From positions 1,302,001-1,366,000 of the forward strand of contig NC_012522.1 in assembly GCF_000010805.1 (NCBI RefSeq): DNA of 64,000 nucleotides, read 5' to 3'. This DNA comes from Rhodococcus opacus B4. Its GTDB lineage: Bacteria; Actinomycetota; Actinomycetes; Mycobacteriales; Mycobacteriaceae. Shown here in pieces: positions 7,751-15,726 of the stretch. Position numbers and translations under genes: made by a program. The notes under the pieces were generated by a model, which saw nothing but the letters and a program-made list of their open reading frames with translations, did not search any database and was not told the DNA's origin. The number at the start of each line of letters is the position of its first letter. Positions within the stretch are counted from its first letter, which is position 1.

Positions 7751-9715
7751 ATGACTGCCGTTCTCACTCCGCCACGGAGAATCGGACCGCCCGGCCACCG
7801 CGCCGAGTCGGAATCGTGGATCCGCCGACACGGTTCCGCGCTCGCCCTCACCGCACTCCTCGCCGCCACCGCGACCCTGTACCTGTGGGATCTCACGTCC
7901 AGCGGCTACGCCAACAGTTTCTACGCCGCAGCGGCGCAGGCCGGTTCGCAGAGCTGGAAGGCGTGGTTCTTCGGCTCACTCGACACCTCGAATTTCATCA
8001 CGGTCGACAAGCCGCCCGCGTCGCTGTGGGTGATGGGACTGTCCGGGCGGATCTTCGGGTTCTCCAGCGCCAGCCTCCTCGTCCCCCAGGCCCTGATGGG
8101 GGTCGGTTCGGTCGCCCTCGTCTACGCGGCCGTCACCCGCGTCACGAACAGGGGCGCCGGGTTGATCGCCGGTGCCGTACTGGCCGCAACTCCCTCGGCC
8201 GCCTTGATGTTTCGCTTCGACAACCCCGACGCGCTGCTCGTGCTCCTGATGACCGCGGCCGGATACTTCGTGGTCCGGGCGATCGAGACGAAGGCCGGGC
8301 GCCGAGCCGCGATGTGGATCGTCCTCACCGGGGTCGCACTCGGCTTCGCATTCCTCACCAAGATGCTGCAGGGCCTGATGGTGCTGCCCGCGTTCGGTCT
8401 GGCATATCTGGTTGCCGGGCAAGCCCGGTTGCGGGCGCGTCTGCTGCACCTGGCCGCGGGTGTCGCCGCCGTCGTCGCCGCGGCCGGATGGTGGGTTCTC
8501 GCCGTGTGGCTGTGGCCCGCGGATTCTCGCCCCTACATCGGTGGTTCCACCGACAACAGCGTCATGGATCTGGTGCTCGGCTACAACGGACTCGGCCGGA
8601 TCTTCGGTAACAGCGGTGGTGGCGGCGGAGGAATGGCCGGTGGCAGTGCGGGATCGAGCTTCGGTGGGAGCACCGGGCTGGATCGCCTGTTCGGCAGCGA
8701 GATGGGCATCGAGATCTCGTGGCTGATCCCGGCGGCGCTGGTCGCTCTGGTCTTCGGGCTGCTCGCCCGCGGACGCGCTCCGCGCACGGACCGGGTGCGG
8801 GCCTCCCTGATCGTGTGGGGCGGATGGTTCCTCGTCACGGGCCTGATCTTCAGCTACATGTCCGGCACCATCCACCCGTACTACACGGTGGCGCTCGCCC
8901 CCGCGATCGCCGGGATGATCGGCACCGGCGGGTACGCACTGTGGCAGAAGCGCGGCAGCATTCTCGGACGTTTCGGCCTCGCACTCATGTTGGTGGCCGC
9001 AGGCGCGTGGAGCTGGGTTCTGTTGCACCGCAACACCGAGTGGATGCCCGCCCTGAAGTGGGTCCTGCTCGCGGGTACCGTTCTCGGCGCCGCCCTGATC
9101 GCGCTCGGCGACGGGAACCGCGTCCGGAAGCTCGCCGCGACGGGGTTGCTGCTGGGCTCGCTCGCCGGAATCGGGGGTTCCGCGTCCTACGCGATCGCCA
9201 CCGCGGCCACCGCGCACAGCGGATCGATCCCCACGGCCGGGCCCTCCGGGGCTGTCACCGATGCCGGAATGGGCGGCGGTGGCCGGGCACCCGGTGGTGA
9301 CATGGCCGGCGGCGGGGCGCCGGGCGGCGGCATGCGTGGCGGCCAGGCGCGGGGCGGCGGCATGGGCGGCAACGCGGGTGGGACGAGTTCCGAGCTCACC
9401 ACCTTGCTCGCCGAGGCAGGCACCACGTGGTCTGCCGCGACCAACGGATCGCAGAGCGCTGCCACCTACGAACTGGCCGCGAACACCGCGGTGATGGCCA
9501 TCGGCGGGTGGAGTTCCGACCCCACGCCGACACTCGACCAGTTCATCTCCTACGTCGAGAACGGCCAGGTGCACTACTACATCGCCGGTGGTGGTGGGGG
9601 TGGTCGCGGCGGCGACAGCACGTCCGGCGCGATCGAGGAGTGGGTAGCCGCCAATTTCACCGCCGTCACCGTGGGCGGCACGACCGTGTACGACCTCTCC
9701 ACCTACACCGGATAG
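7751..9715 (+). CDS. Membrane glycosyltransferase, GT39/ArnT-like
   Basis: The 654-residue integral membrane protein starts at ATG 7751. Roughly a dozen hydrophobic segments run from residue 28 to 500. The first extracytoplasmic loop carries acidic and NSFYAAAAQAG-type residues, and VDKPPASLW is typical of the GT-C fold of PMT/ArnT-like enzymes, which use polyprenyl-phosphate sugars. Two glycine-rich low-complexity runs stand out, near residues 285-310 and 505-545. The C-terminal 110 residues form a soluble domain (TWSAATNGSQSAATYELAAN onward) outside the membrane. Presumably it transfers a sugar to a cell-envelope acceptor; donor and acceptor are unknown. It is monocistronic, with a perfect hairpin directly after the stop. 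Confidence 0.82.
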   Translation: MTAVLTPPRRIGPPGHRAESESWIRRHGSALALTALLAATATLYLWDLTSSGYANSFYAAAAQAGSQSWKAWFFGSLDTSNFITVDKPPASLWVMGLSGRIFGFSSASLLVPQALMGVGSVALVYAAVTRVTNRGAGLIAGAVLAATPSAALMFRFDNPDALLVLLMTAAGYFVVRAIETKAGRRAAMWIVLTGVALGFAFLTKMLQGLMVLPAFGLAYLVAGQARLRARLLHLAAGVAAVVAAAGWWVLAVWLWPADSRPYIGGSTDNSVMDLVLGYNGLGRIFGNSGGGGGGMAGGSAGSSFGGSTGLDRLFGSEMGIEISWLIPAALVALVFGLLARGRAPRTDRVRASLIVWGGWFLVTGLIFSYMSGTIHPYYTVALAPAIAGMIGTGGYALWQKRGSILGRFGLALMLVAAGAWSWVLLHRNTEWMPALKWVLLAGTVLGAALIALGDGNRVRKLAATGLLLGSLAGIGGSASYAIATAATAHSGSIPTAGPSGAVTDAGMGGGGRAPGGDMAGGGAPGGGMRGGQARGGGMGGNAGGTSSELTTLLAEAGTTWSAATNGSQSAATYELAANTAVMAIGGWSSDPTPTLDQFISYVENGQVHYYIAGGGGGGRGGDSTSGAIEEWVAANFTAVTVGGTTVYDLSTYTG

Positions 9716-9717
9716 CA

Positions 9718-9750
9718 GAGAACCGGCAGGTGCATCACCTGCCGGTTCTC
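9718..9750. terminator. Perfect 15-bp hairpin after the glycosyltransferase gene
   Basis: GAGAACCGGCAGGTG pairs perfectly with CACCTGCCGGTTCTC around a CAT loop, 2 bases after the stop codon. There is no long T-run. It lies between the glycosyltransferase and the 3' end of the convergent tRNA gene and could terminate both. Confidence 0.8.
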
Positions 9751-9755
9751 ACCCG

Positions 9756-9827
9756 AGCGAGTGACGGGATTCGAACCCGTGTGAACGGCTTTGCAGGCCG
9801 GTACCTCAACCACTCAGTCACACCCGC
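9756..9827 (-). tRNA. tRNA-Cys (GCA)
   Basis: Read on the minus strand, the 72-nt cloverleaf has acceptor stem GCGGGTG/CACTCGC, anticodon loop CTGCAAA with anticodon GCA, T-arm ACGGG-TTCGAAT-CCCGT, and discriminator U. CCA is not encoded. The acceptor stem has one G-U pair. The D-stem has the G13-A22 mismatch usual in tRNA-Cys. The anticodon stem opens with a C27-U43 mismatch. Confidence 0.93.
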
Positions 9828-9943
9828 ATCGATGACTACTGTGCCCGGGCGGTACCGAGGGTGCGAGGGTTGCGCTCACGGTGATTCGAAACCGACACGC
9901 CGGGGCGGGAACAAACCAGGTGCCCTCGTTGCTGTGTTGCTTC

Positions 9944-11170
9944 GTGACCGATACCGACGAACGCGCCGCCCCGACCGCCGACCGGACAACAACCCGTCCC
10001 AGCCTCCGGGTGATCCTGGTACTCGGCGCGATGGTGGCCCTCGGCCCCTTCACCATCGACATGTATCTGCCTGCGCTACCGGACATCGGAACCGACCTCG
10101 GTGCATCCTCGTCCGCTGTCCAGCTGACCATCACCGGAACACTGCTCGGCCTCGCGCTGGGGCAGTTGATCGTCGGGCCGCTGGCGGACAGCCTCGGGCG
10201 CAGACGCCCCCTCATCGCCGGTATCGGTGTGCACGTCGCCGCGTCCGTGCTCGCGGTGTTCGCGCCGACCGTCGCCGTGCTGGGCGTGCTCCGTGTCTTC
10301 CAGGGCATCGGCGCCGCCGCCGCGGCGGTGGTCGCGCTCGCCGTGGTCCGCGACCTGTTCTCCGGGAACACCGTCGCCGTCGTGATGTCGCGGCTGATGC
10401 TCGTCCTCGGCGTCGCACCCGTGCTCGCCCCGAGTATCGGCGGCGCACTTCTCATCGCTCTCGACTGGCGCGGGATCTTCGTCGTCCTCGCCGTGATCGG
10501 CACCCTGACGGCGGTGATCGGTGCGTGGGGTCTGACGGAGACGCTGCCGCCCGAACGCCGCCGCAAGAGCAATCTCCTCGCCGTGCTGGGCACCTACCGG
10601 GGCCTGCTCGGCGACCGGGCGTTCATGGTGCTCGCCCTCGTGTCGAGCGTGGCGATGGGATCGCTGTTCTCGTACGTCTCCGGTGCATCGTTCGTCTTCC
10701 AGGACCAGTACGGCCTGGACGAGCAGCAGTTCGCGCTGCTGTTCAGCTCCGGCGCGATCGCTCTCATCGGGGCCTCGCAACTCAACGTCCGCGCGCTCGC
10801 ACGCTGGTCACCGCTGCAGATCACGGTGTCGTCCCTCGGCTTCGCGACGGTGGCCGGGCTGGCGCTGATCACCACCGCGCATTTCGAGTTCGGCGGGCTC
10901 GTCGGGTTCGTCGTTCCCCTGTGGTTCCTCCTCGGCGGTGTCGGATTCGTCCTGCCCAATGCCCCGGCCCTGGCTCTCGGCAGGCACGGCGAGGCCGCGG
11001 GTACGGCGGCCGCGCTGCTCGGCGCCCTGCAGTTCGGTGTCGGCGCCCTGATCGCGCCACTGGTCGGCGTGCTGGGTAACACCGGCGTCGCGCTCGCGGT
11101 CACGATGACCGCGTGCACGGGCCTCGGGTTGGTGGCGCTCACGGCCGCAGCGAAGGCGGAAGCCCGCTGA
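9944..11170 (+). CDS. Bcr/CflA-family multidrug efflux MFS transporter
   Basis: I place the start at GTG 9944 (408 residues), because the in-frame extension back to 9881 reads as non-conserved sequence; GTG 9920 is an alternative. Twelve hydrophobic segments are visible. TM1 holds GPFTIDMYLPALPDI, the hallmark of the Bcr/CflA drug:H+ antiporter family, and the loop after TM2 holds GPLADSLGRRRPL (motif A). These transporters export drugs such as bicyclomycin or chloramphenicol in known cases. A MarR gene follows 54 bp downstream on the same strand and may regulate it. The actual substrate is unknown. Confidence 0.85.
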   Translation: MTDTDERAAPTADRTTTRPSLRVILVLGAMVALGPFTIDMYLPALPDIGTDLGASSSAVQLTITGTLLGLALGQLIVGPLADSLGRRRPLIAGIGVHVAASVLAVFAPTVAVLGVLRVFQGIGAAAAAVVALAVVRDLFSGNTVAVVMSRLMLVLGVAPVLAPSIGGALLIALDWRGIFVVLAVIGTLTAVIGAWGLTETLPPERRRKSNLLAVLGTYRGLLGDRAFMVLALVSSVAMGSLFSYVSGASFVFQDQYGLDEQQFALLFSSGAIALIGASQLNVRALARWSPLQITVSSLGFATVAGLALITTAHFEFGGLVGFVVPLWFLLGGVGFVLPNAPALALGRHGEAAGTAAALLGALQFGVGALIAPLVGVLGNTGVALAVTMTACTGLGLVALTAAAKAEAR

Positions 11171-11176
11171 CGACAC

Positions 11177-11201
11177 GATCGGCAGACTTTCACGGCCGAT
11201 C
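11177..11201. promoter_or_regulatory. Inverted repeat between MFS and marR genes
   Basis: GATCGGC and GCCGATC are separated by 11 bases, ending 23 bp before the marR start. It could be the MarR operator or a weak terminator for the transporter gene. There is no T-run, so I favour an operator. Confidence 0.35.
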
Positions 11202-11224
11202 ACCCGACATGGGATGATCGACGC

Positions 11225-11758
11225 ATGCCACCACCGTCACCACTTCATCTCGACCCCATCGAAGAGGCCCACCGGCAGTGGACCAAGCACGGCTGGGGTG
11301 ATGTCGCCGACGGCATGGCCGCGGTGACCTCGGTGATGCGCGCCCATCAGATCATGATCGCGCGGGTGGAAGAGGTGCTCAAGCCGTCGGGGCTCACGTT
11401 CGCCCGGTACGAATTGCTGACACTGCTGACGTTCACGCGCACGGGCGCGCTCCCGATGGCGAAGGCCAGCGCGCGCCTTCAGGTTCACCCGACCAGCGTC
11501 ACCAACGCCGTCGACCGGCTCGAGACGGCGAATCTCGTACGGCGGGTTCCGCATCCGAGCGACCGCCGCGCAACACTGATCGAAATCACCGACGCGGGAA
11601 GGAAACTGGCAGTCGAATCGACCGAGCGGCTCAATGCCCAGGTGTTCTCGAGCCCCGGCGTATCCGGTGACAAGCTGGAACAGCTGGTCGCCATCCTCGC
11701 CGAACTGCGACGCGAGGCAGGCGATTTCGACACCGGAGACGCGCCCACCAAGTGGTGA
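11225..11758 (+). CDS. MarR-family regulator
   Basis: The 177-residue protein starts at ATG 11225. The winged-HTH core runs from about residue 45 to 130: the segment beginning GLTFARYELLTLLTF leads into the recognition helix (HPTSVTNAVDRLETANLVRR) and the wing (PHPSDRRATLIEITDAGRKL). The DRR motif is typical of MarR. The long N-terminus with SVMRAHQIMIARVEEVLKP is the dimerisation helix. It follows the Bcr/CflA exporter and faces the valine operon, from whose last gene it is separated by 31 bp. It probably controls the exporter or itself. Confidence 0.87.
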   Translation: MPPPSPLHLDPIEEAHRQWTKHGWGDVADGMAAVTSVMRAHQIMIARVEEVLKPSGLTFARYELLTLLTFTRTGALPMAKASARLQVHPTSVTNAVDRLETANLVRRVPHPSDRRATLIEITDAGRKLAVESTERLNAQVFSSPGVSGDKLEQLVAILAELRREAGDFDTGDAPTKW

Positions 11759-11770
11759 CGAGCCAGGGCC

Positions 11771-11806
11771 CTCAGCGGTGCTTGAAGACTCAGCGGTGCT
11801 TGAAGA
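11771..11806. repeat. Perfect 18-bp tandem duplication at the end of the enoyl-CoA hydratase gene
   Basis: The 18-mer CTCAGCGGTGCTTGAAGA occurs twice head-to-tail (11771-11788 and 11789-11806). The copy inside the gene encodes the final residues and stop on the minus strand (-VFKHR-stop). The outer copy repeats the same ending after the stop, so the protein is unchanged. This looks like a recent slippage or duplication event. Confidence 0.95.
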
Positions 11807-12566
11807 CGGGCGAACGCTTCTCGACGAACGCTGCCATGCCTTCCTTCTGGTCTTCGGTGGCGAACGTCGAGTGGAACACCCGTCGTTCGAAGCGGACACC
11901 CTCGGTCAGCGTGGTCTCGAACGAGCGGTTCACCGCTTCCTTCGCCATCATCGCGACCGGTAGGGACATCTCGGCGATGGTGGTCGCCGTCTTCAGCGCC
12001 TCGTCCAGGAGGTCGGCGGCGGGCACGATCCGCGACACCAGCCCCGCGCGTTCGGCCTCCTCGGCGTCCATGTTCCGGCCGGTCAGGCACAGTTCCATGG
12101 CCTTGGCCTTGCCCACCGCGCGCGTCAGACGCTGCGATCCGCCGATGCCGGGGATGACGCCGAGCTTGATCTCCGGCTGACCGAACTTGGCGGTGTCGGC
12201 GGCGATCAGGATGTCGCAGAGCATCGCCAGTTCGCATCCGCCGCCGAGGGCATAGCCCGCGACAGCAGCGATGGTGGGCTTGCGGGCCGCGGCGAGGCGA
12301 TCCCACGCGGCGAAGAAGTCGTCCAGGTACACGTCCATGTACGACTTGGGCTGCATCTCCTTGATATCGGCACCCGCCGCGAAGGCCCGGTCGGAGCCGG
12401 TGATCAGGATGGCACCGATCGCCGAATCCTTCTCCAACTGCTCCACCGCCGACACGACCTCGCGCATCAGCTCGGAGTTCAGTGCGTTGAGCGCTTTCGG
12501 ACGGTTGAGGGTGATGATCCCCACCCGGCCCTTGCGCTCCAGGAGGATGGTCTCGAAGTCGGTCAC
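11790..12566 (-). CDS. Enoyl-CoA hydratase, last gene of the valine operon
   Basis: The start is GTG 12566, overlapping the mmsB stop as GTGA, giving 258 residues. The crotonase fold shows oxyanion residues in [11 protein letters not shown] (61-71) and [11 protein letters not shown], with the two catalytic glutamates at 112 (GCELAM) and 132 (GQPEIKLG). This is the hydratase arrangement of mitochondrial ECHS1. In this operon it would hydrate methacrylyl-CoA to 3-hydroxyisobutyryl-CoA, between the acyl-CoA dehydrogenase and the hydrolase. A broader short-chain fatty-acid role is also possible. The stop lies inside an 18-bp tandem duplication. Confidence 0.88.
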   Translation of the reverse strand: MTDFETILLERKGRVGIITLNRPKALNALNSELMREVVSAVEQLEKDSAIGAILITGSDRAFAAGADIKEMQPKSYMDVYLDDFFAAWDRLAAARKPTIAAVAGYALGGGCELAMLCDILIAADTAKFGQPEIKLGVIPGIGGSQRLTRAVGKAKAMELCLTGRNMDAEEAERAGLVSRIVPAADLLDEALKTATTIAEMSLPVAMMAKEAVNRSFETTLTEGVRFERRVFHSTFATEDQKEGMAAFVEKRSPVFKHR

Positions 12567-13462
12567 TGGTCTCCCTCGGTTGAACGTTCGCGGATGTCGT
12601 TGATGATGGCCGAGAAGTCCTGGCCACCACCGCCGGCGGCGTGGAACCGGCTGTACAGTTCGGCAGCGCGGAGCCCGAGTTCGGCCTCGACGCCGTTGGT
12701 CTTCAGCGCGTTCGCGGCGAGACCGAGATCCTTGTCCATCAGCGCGGCGGCGAAGCCCGGCTGGTAGTCGTTGTTGGCCGGACTCGTCGGAACCGGTCCG
12801 GGCACAGGACAGTTGGTGGTGAGCGCCCAGCACTGGCCCGACGCGTTGGATGCGACGTCGAACAGGGCCTGGTTGCTCAGGCCCAGCTTCTCGCCGAGGA
12901 CGAACGCCTCGCTGACGGCGATCATCGACACACCGAGGATCATGTTGTTGCAGATCTTCGCGGCCTGACCGTTGCCCGGGTCGCCGCAGTGGACGACCTT
13001 CTTGCCCATGACGTCGAGCAGCGGCTTCGCGGACTCGAAGTCATCTGCCGCGCCGCCGACCATGAACGCCAGCGTTCCCGCGGTGGCGCCGACGACGCCA
13101 CCGGAAACGGGTGCGTCCACCGAACGGTGACCCGCTTTGACGGCCTCGTCGTGGGCCGCGCGGGCGTCCGCGACGTCGATGGTGGACGAGTCGATGAACA
13201 GGGTGCCCGGCTTCGCGGCCGACAGGATCTCCGCGTAGAGCCCGAGAACGTGTTTGCCGCTCGGCAGCATCGTGATCACGACGTCCACCTCGCGCACGGC
13301 CTCGACGGCCGAATCGGCGACGGTGACACCGTCTTTCACCGCCTGCTCGAGTGCGGCGGGCGCGAGGTCGAATCCGACCACCGTGTGCCCCGCCTTGACG
13401 AGGTTGGCCGCCATGGGGCCACCCATGTGGCCGAGTCCCAGAAATCCGACGGTAGTGCTCAT
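12563..13462 (-). CDS. mmsB: 3-hydroxyisobutyrate dehydrogenase
   Basis: The start is ATG 13462, preceded by GGAGGGAC, giving 299 residues. The N-terminal Rossmann motif [13 protein letters not shown] (9-21) binds NAD. The substrate loop is [22 protein letters not shown] (116-137), and the catalytic Lys169 lies in [11 protein letters not shown]. All are diagnostic for beta-hydroxyacid dehydrogenases of the HIBADH type. It oxidises 3-hydroxyisobutyrate to methylmalonate semialdehyde, the substrate of mmsA upstream in the same operon. The gene sits between the 3-hydroxyisobutyryl-CoA hydrolase and the enoyl-CoA hydratase genes. Confidence 0.93.
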   Translation of the reverse strand: MSTTVGFLGLGHMGGPMAANLVKAGHTVVGFDLAPAALEQAVKDGVTVADSAVEAVREVDVVITMLPSGKHVLGLYAEILSAAKPGTLFIDSSTIDVADARAAHDEAVKAGHRSVDAPVSGGVVGATAGTLAFMVGGAADDFESAKPLLDVMGKKVVHCGDPGNGQAAKICNNMILGVSMIAVSEAFVLGEKLGLSNQALFDVASNASGQCWALTTNCPVPGPVPTSPANNDYQPGFAAALMDKDLGLAANALKTNGVEAELGLRAAELYSRFHAAGGGGQDFSAIINDIRERSTEGDQ

Positions 13463-13494
13463 AGCAGTCCCTCCTGGACGCTTGTGGCTGGTGG

Positions 13495-14565
13495 TCAGCG
13501 CTGCGGTTGCGGGGCCGTGAGGCCGAGTTCGAGGTCTCCGAGGGGTGTGAAGAACTGTGCGACGTCGTCGTCGGTGACCTCGTCGAGGGTGGCGGGTGAC
13601 CAGTGCGGGTTGCGGTCCTTGTCGACGACCTGCGCCCGGATCCCCTCGACCAGGTCGGGTGAGTTCAGGCAGGCGACGGACACCCGGAATTCGTCGTTCA
13701 ACACGTCCTCGAGGCTGCCCGCCGCGCGGGCGCGGCGCAGCGAGGCCAGGGTGACCGCGCACGCGGTCGGCGACTTCGACAGGATCTGCTCGGCCGCCTT
13801 CGCCGCCTCCGGCACCCCACTGCGTTGGAGCCGGGACACGATCTCCGGGACCGAATCCGCCGAGTACGCGGCATCGATCCAGCCCTGCTGCGCCAGCAGG
13901 TCCGAGGCCGGCGCCGGTGCGGTGAACGCGGCCACCGCCTCCTCCACCGACGTGGACGTCAGCGCGTCGACGAACGCGGCGATCTGCTCGGACGGGATGA
14001 AGTGGTCGGCGAACCCGCACGCGATCGCATCCCCGGCGCTCAGCCGTGCCGTGGTGAGCGCGATGTGCGTCCCGAGTTCGCCGGGGGTGCGGGCCAGCAG
14101 GTAGGTGCCGCCGACGTCGGGGACGAACCCGATCCCGGTCTCGGGCATCCCGATCATCGACCGCTCCGTCACGATCCGGACGCTGCCGTGCGCCGACACC
14201 CCGACCCCGCCGCCCATCACGATGCCGTCCATGACCGCCACATACGGTTTGCGGTAGTTCGCGATGGCGGCGTTGAGGATGTACTCCTCGCGCCAGAACT
14301 CCCGCGACCCGGTGCCCCCGGTTTTGGCGTCGTGGTAGATCGAGACGATGTCCCCGCCCGCGCACAACCCGCGGTCCCCGGCGCCGGTGATCAGCACCGC
14401 CCGCACTTGATCGTCGCCGGCCCACTCCGTCAGGGCCGCCGCAATCTGCCGGACCATCGAATGGTTGAGGGCGTTGATCGCCCTCGGCCGGTTCAACACG
14501 ATCCGGCCCACCCCGCCGCTGGTGTCGATCAGAACCTCCGGCTCCGTGGTTCCCGCGCCTGTCAT
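13495..14565 (-). CDS. 3-hydroxyisobutyryl-CoA hydrolase
   Basis: The start is ATG 14565 (ATGA overlap with the acyl-CoA dehydrogenase stop), giving 356 residues. It is a crotonase-fold protein of the longer HIBCH branch: oxyanion region GLCAGGDIVSIY (67-78), MDGIVMGGGVGVSAHG (112-127), and the PETGIGFVPDVGG block with Glu142 and Asp150, the HIBCH catalytic pair. The extra C-terminal 100 residues are also typical of HIBCH. It hydrolyses 3-hydroxyisobutyryl-CoA to free acid and CoA, feeding mmsB. A 32-bp gap separates it from mmsB. Confidence 0.9.
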   Translation of the reverse strand: MTGAGTTEPEVLIDTSGGVGRIVLNRPRAINALNHSMVRQIAAALTEWAGDDQVRAVLITGAGDRGLCAGGDIVSIYHDAKTGGTGSREFWREEYILNAAIANYRKPYVAVMDGIVMGGGVGVSAHGSVRIVTERSMIGMPETGIGFVPDVGGTYLLARTPGELGTHIALTTARLSAGDAIACGFADHFIPSEQIAAFVDALTSTSVEEAVAAFTAPAPASDLLAQQGWIDAAYSADSVPEIVSRLQRSGVPEAAKAAEQILSKSPTACAVTLASLRRARAAGSLEDVLNDEFRVSVACLNSPDLVEGIRAQVVDKDRNPHWSPATLDEVTDDDVAQFFTPLGDLELGLTAPQPQR

Positions 14566-15716
14566 GCCGCTCCCTTTCCGTGTCCCGCGATGATGCTGCG
14601 GGCGATGACCACCCGCATGATCTCGTTGCTGCCTTCGAGGATCTGATGCACCCGCAGGTCGCGGACGATCTTCTCGATCCCGTACTCGGCAAGGTAGCCG
14701 TACCCGCCGTGCAGCTGCAGCGCCCGGTTCGCGACCTCGAACCCGGTGTCGGTGGCGAACCGTTTCGCCATCGCACACAACTCCACCACATCCGGGGCAC
14801 CCTCCTCGAGGGCGGCGGCCGCCCGCCACAACAGGGTGCGGGCGGCCTCGAGTTCGGTGCGCATGTCCGCGAGCTGGAACTGCAACGCCTGCGAGTCCAG
14901 CAACGCCGCCCCGAACGCCTTCCGGTCCGCCAGATAGGCGACGGCCTTGTCCAGGGCGGTCTGCGCCCCGCCGACCGAGCACGCCGCGATGTTGAGGCGG
15001 CCCCCGTTCAGGCCGGCCATCGCGATCCGGAACCCGCCGCCCTCGCTACCGAGCAGGTTCGCCGCCGGCACCCGCACATCCTCGAAGATCACCTGCCGGG
15101 TCGGTTGGGCGTTCCAGCCCATCTTCACCTCGTTCGGCCCGAACGACAGCCCCGCCGACTCCTTCGGCACGATGAACGCCGAAATGCCCCGCGGCCCGCC
15201 CTCGCCGGTGCGGGCCATCACCACATACACCTCCGACGTCCCGGCCCCGGAGATGAACTGCTTGACCCCGTTGAGGACGAAGTCGTCGCCGTCCCGGACC
15301 GCGCGGGTGCTCAACGCCGCCGCATCCGAACCCGCACCCGGCTCGGTCAGGCAGTAACTGCCCAGCTGATCCATCGCACACAACCGAGGCACCCACTGAT
15401 GCCGTTGCTCCTCGGTGCCGAACCTGTCGATCATCCAGGTCACCATGTTGTGAATGGAAATATAGGCGGCGATCGACGGGCAGCCCTTCGCCAACTGCTC
15501 GAAGATCCGGGCCGCATCGACCCGGGTCAGCTCCGAACCCCCCACGTCCTCGCGGACATAGATCCCGCCCATCCCCAACGACGCCGCCTTCCGCAGCACA
15601 TCCACCGGGAAATGCTTCGTCTGATCCCACTCCACAGCATGCGGCGCGAGATGCTCGGCCGCGAAATCACGGGCCGTGTCACGAATCGCCCGCTCGTCAT
15701 CGGTCAAGGTGAACAT
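14562..15716 (-). CDS. Acyl-CoA dehydrogenase, probable isobutyryl-CoA dehydrogenase
   Basis: The 384-residue flavoprotein starts at ATG 15716. Signatures are CLTEPGAGSDAAAL (FAD/substrate binding), QLHGGYGYLAEYGIEKIVRD near the C-terminus, and catalytic base Glu361 in QILEGSNEIMR, at the position used by short-chain and isobutyryl-CoA dehydrogenases. It would convert isobutyryl-CoA to methacrylyl-CoA, passing electrons to ETF. Isobutyryl-CoA specificity rests on the operon context (mmsA, HIBCH, mmsB, hydratase); sequence alone supports only a short branched-chain enzyme. It begins 10 bp after the mmsA stop and overlaps the next gene by 4 bp. Confidence 0.9.
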   Translation of the reverse strand: MFTLTDDERAIRDTARDFAAEHLAPHAVEWDQTKHFPVDVLRKAASLGMGGIYVREDVGGSELTRVDAARIFEQLAKGCPSIAAYISIHNMVTWMIDRFGTEEQRHQWVPRLCAMDQLGSYCLTEPGAGSDAAALSTRAVRDGDDFVLNGVKQFISGAGTSEVYVVMARTGEGGPRGISAFIVPKESAGLSFGPNEVKMGWNAQPTRQVIFEDVRVPAANLLGSEGGGFRIAMAGLNGGRLNIAACSVGGAQTALDKAVAYLADRKAFGAALLDSQALQFQLADMRTELEAARTLLWRAAAALEEGAPDVVELCAMAKRFATDTGFEVANRALQLHGGYGYLAEYGIEKIVRDLRVHQILEGSNEIMRVVIARSIIAGHGKGAA

Positions 15717-15726
15717 GGAGTTCCGA

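Noticed and set aside
12563..14800. Apparent 745-residue fusion upstream of mmsB
   Set aside because: Only the last 299 residues are mmsB; the rest is an out-of-frame shadow of the hydrolase and dehydrogenase genes, and mmsB has its own ribosome-binding site at 13462.
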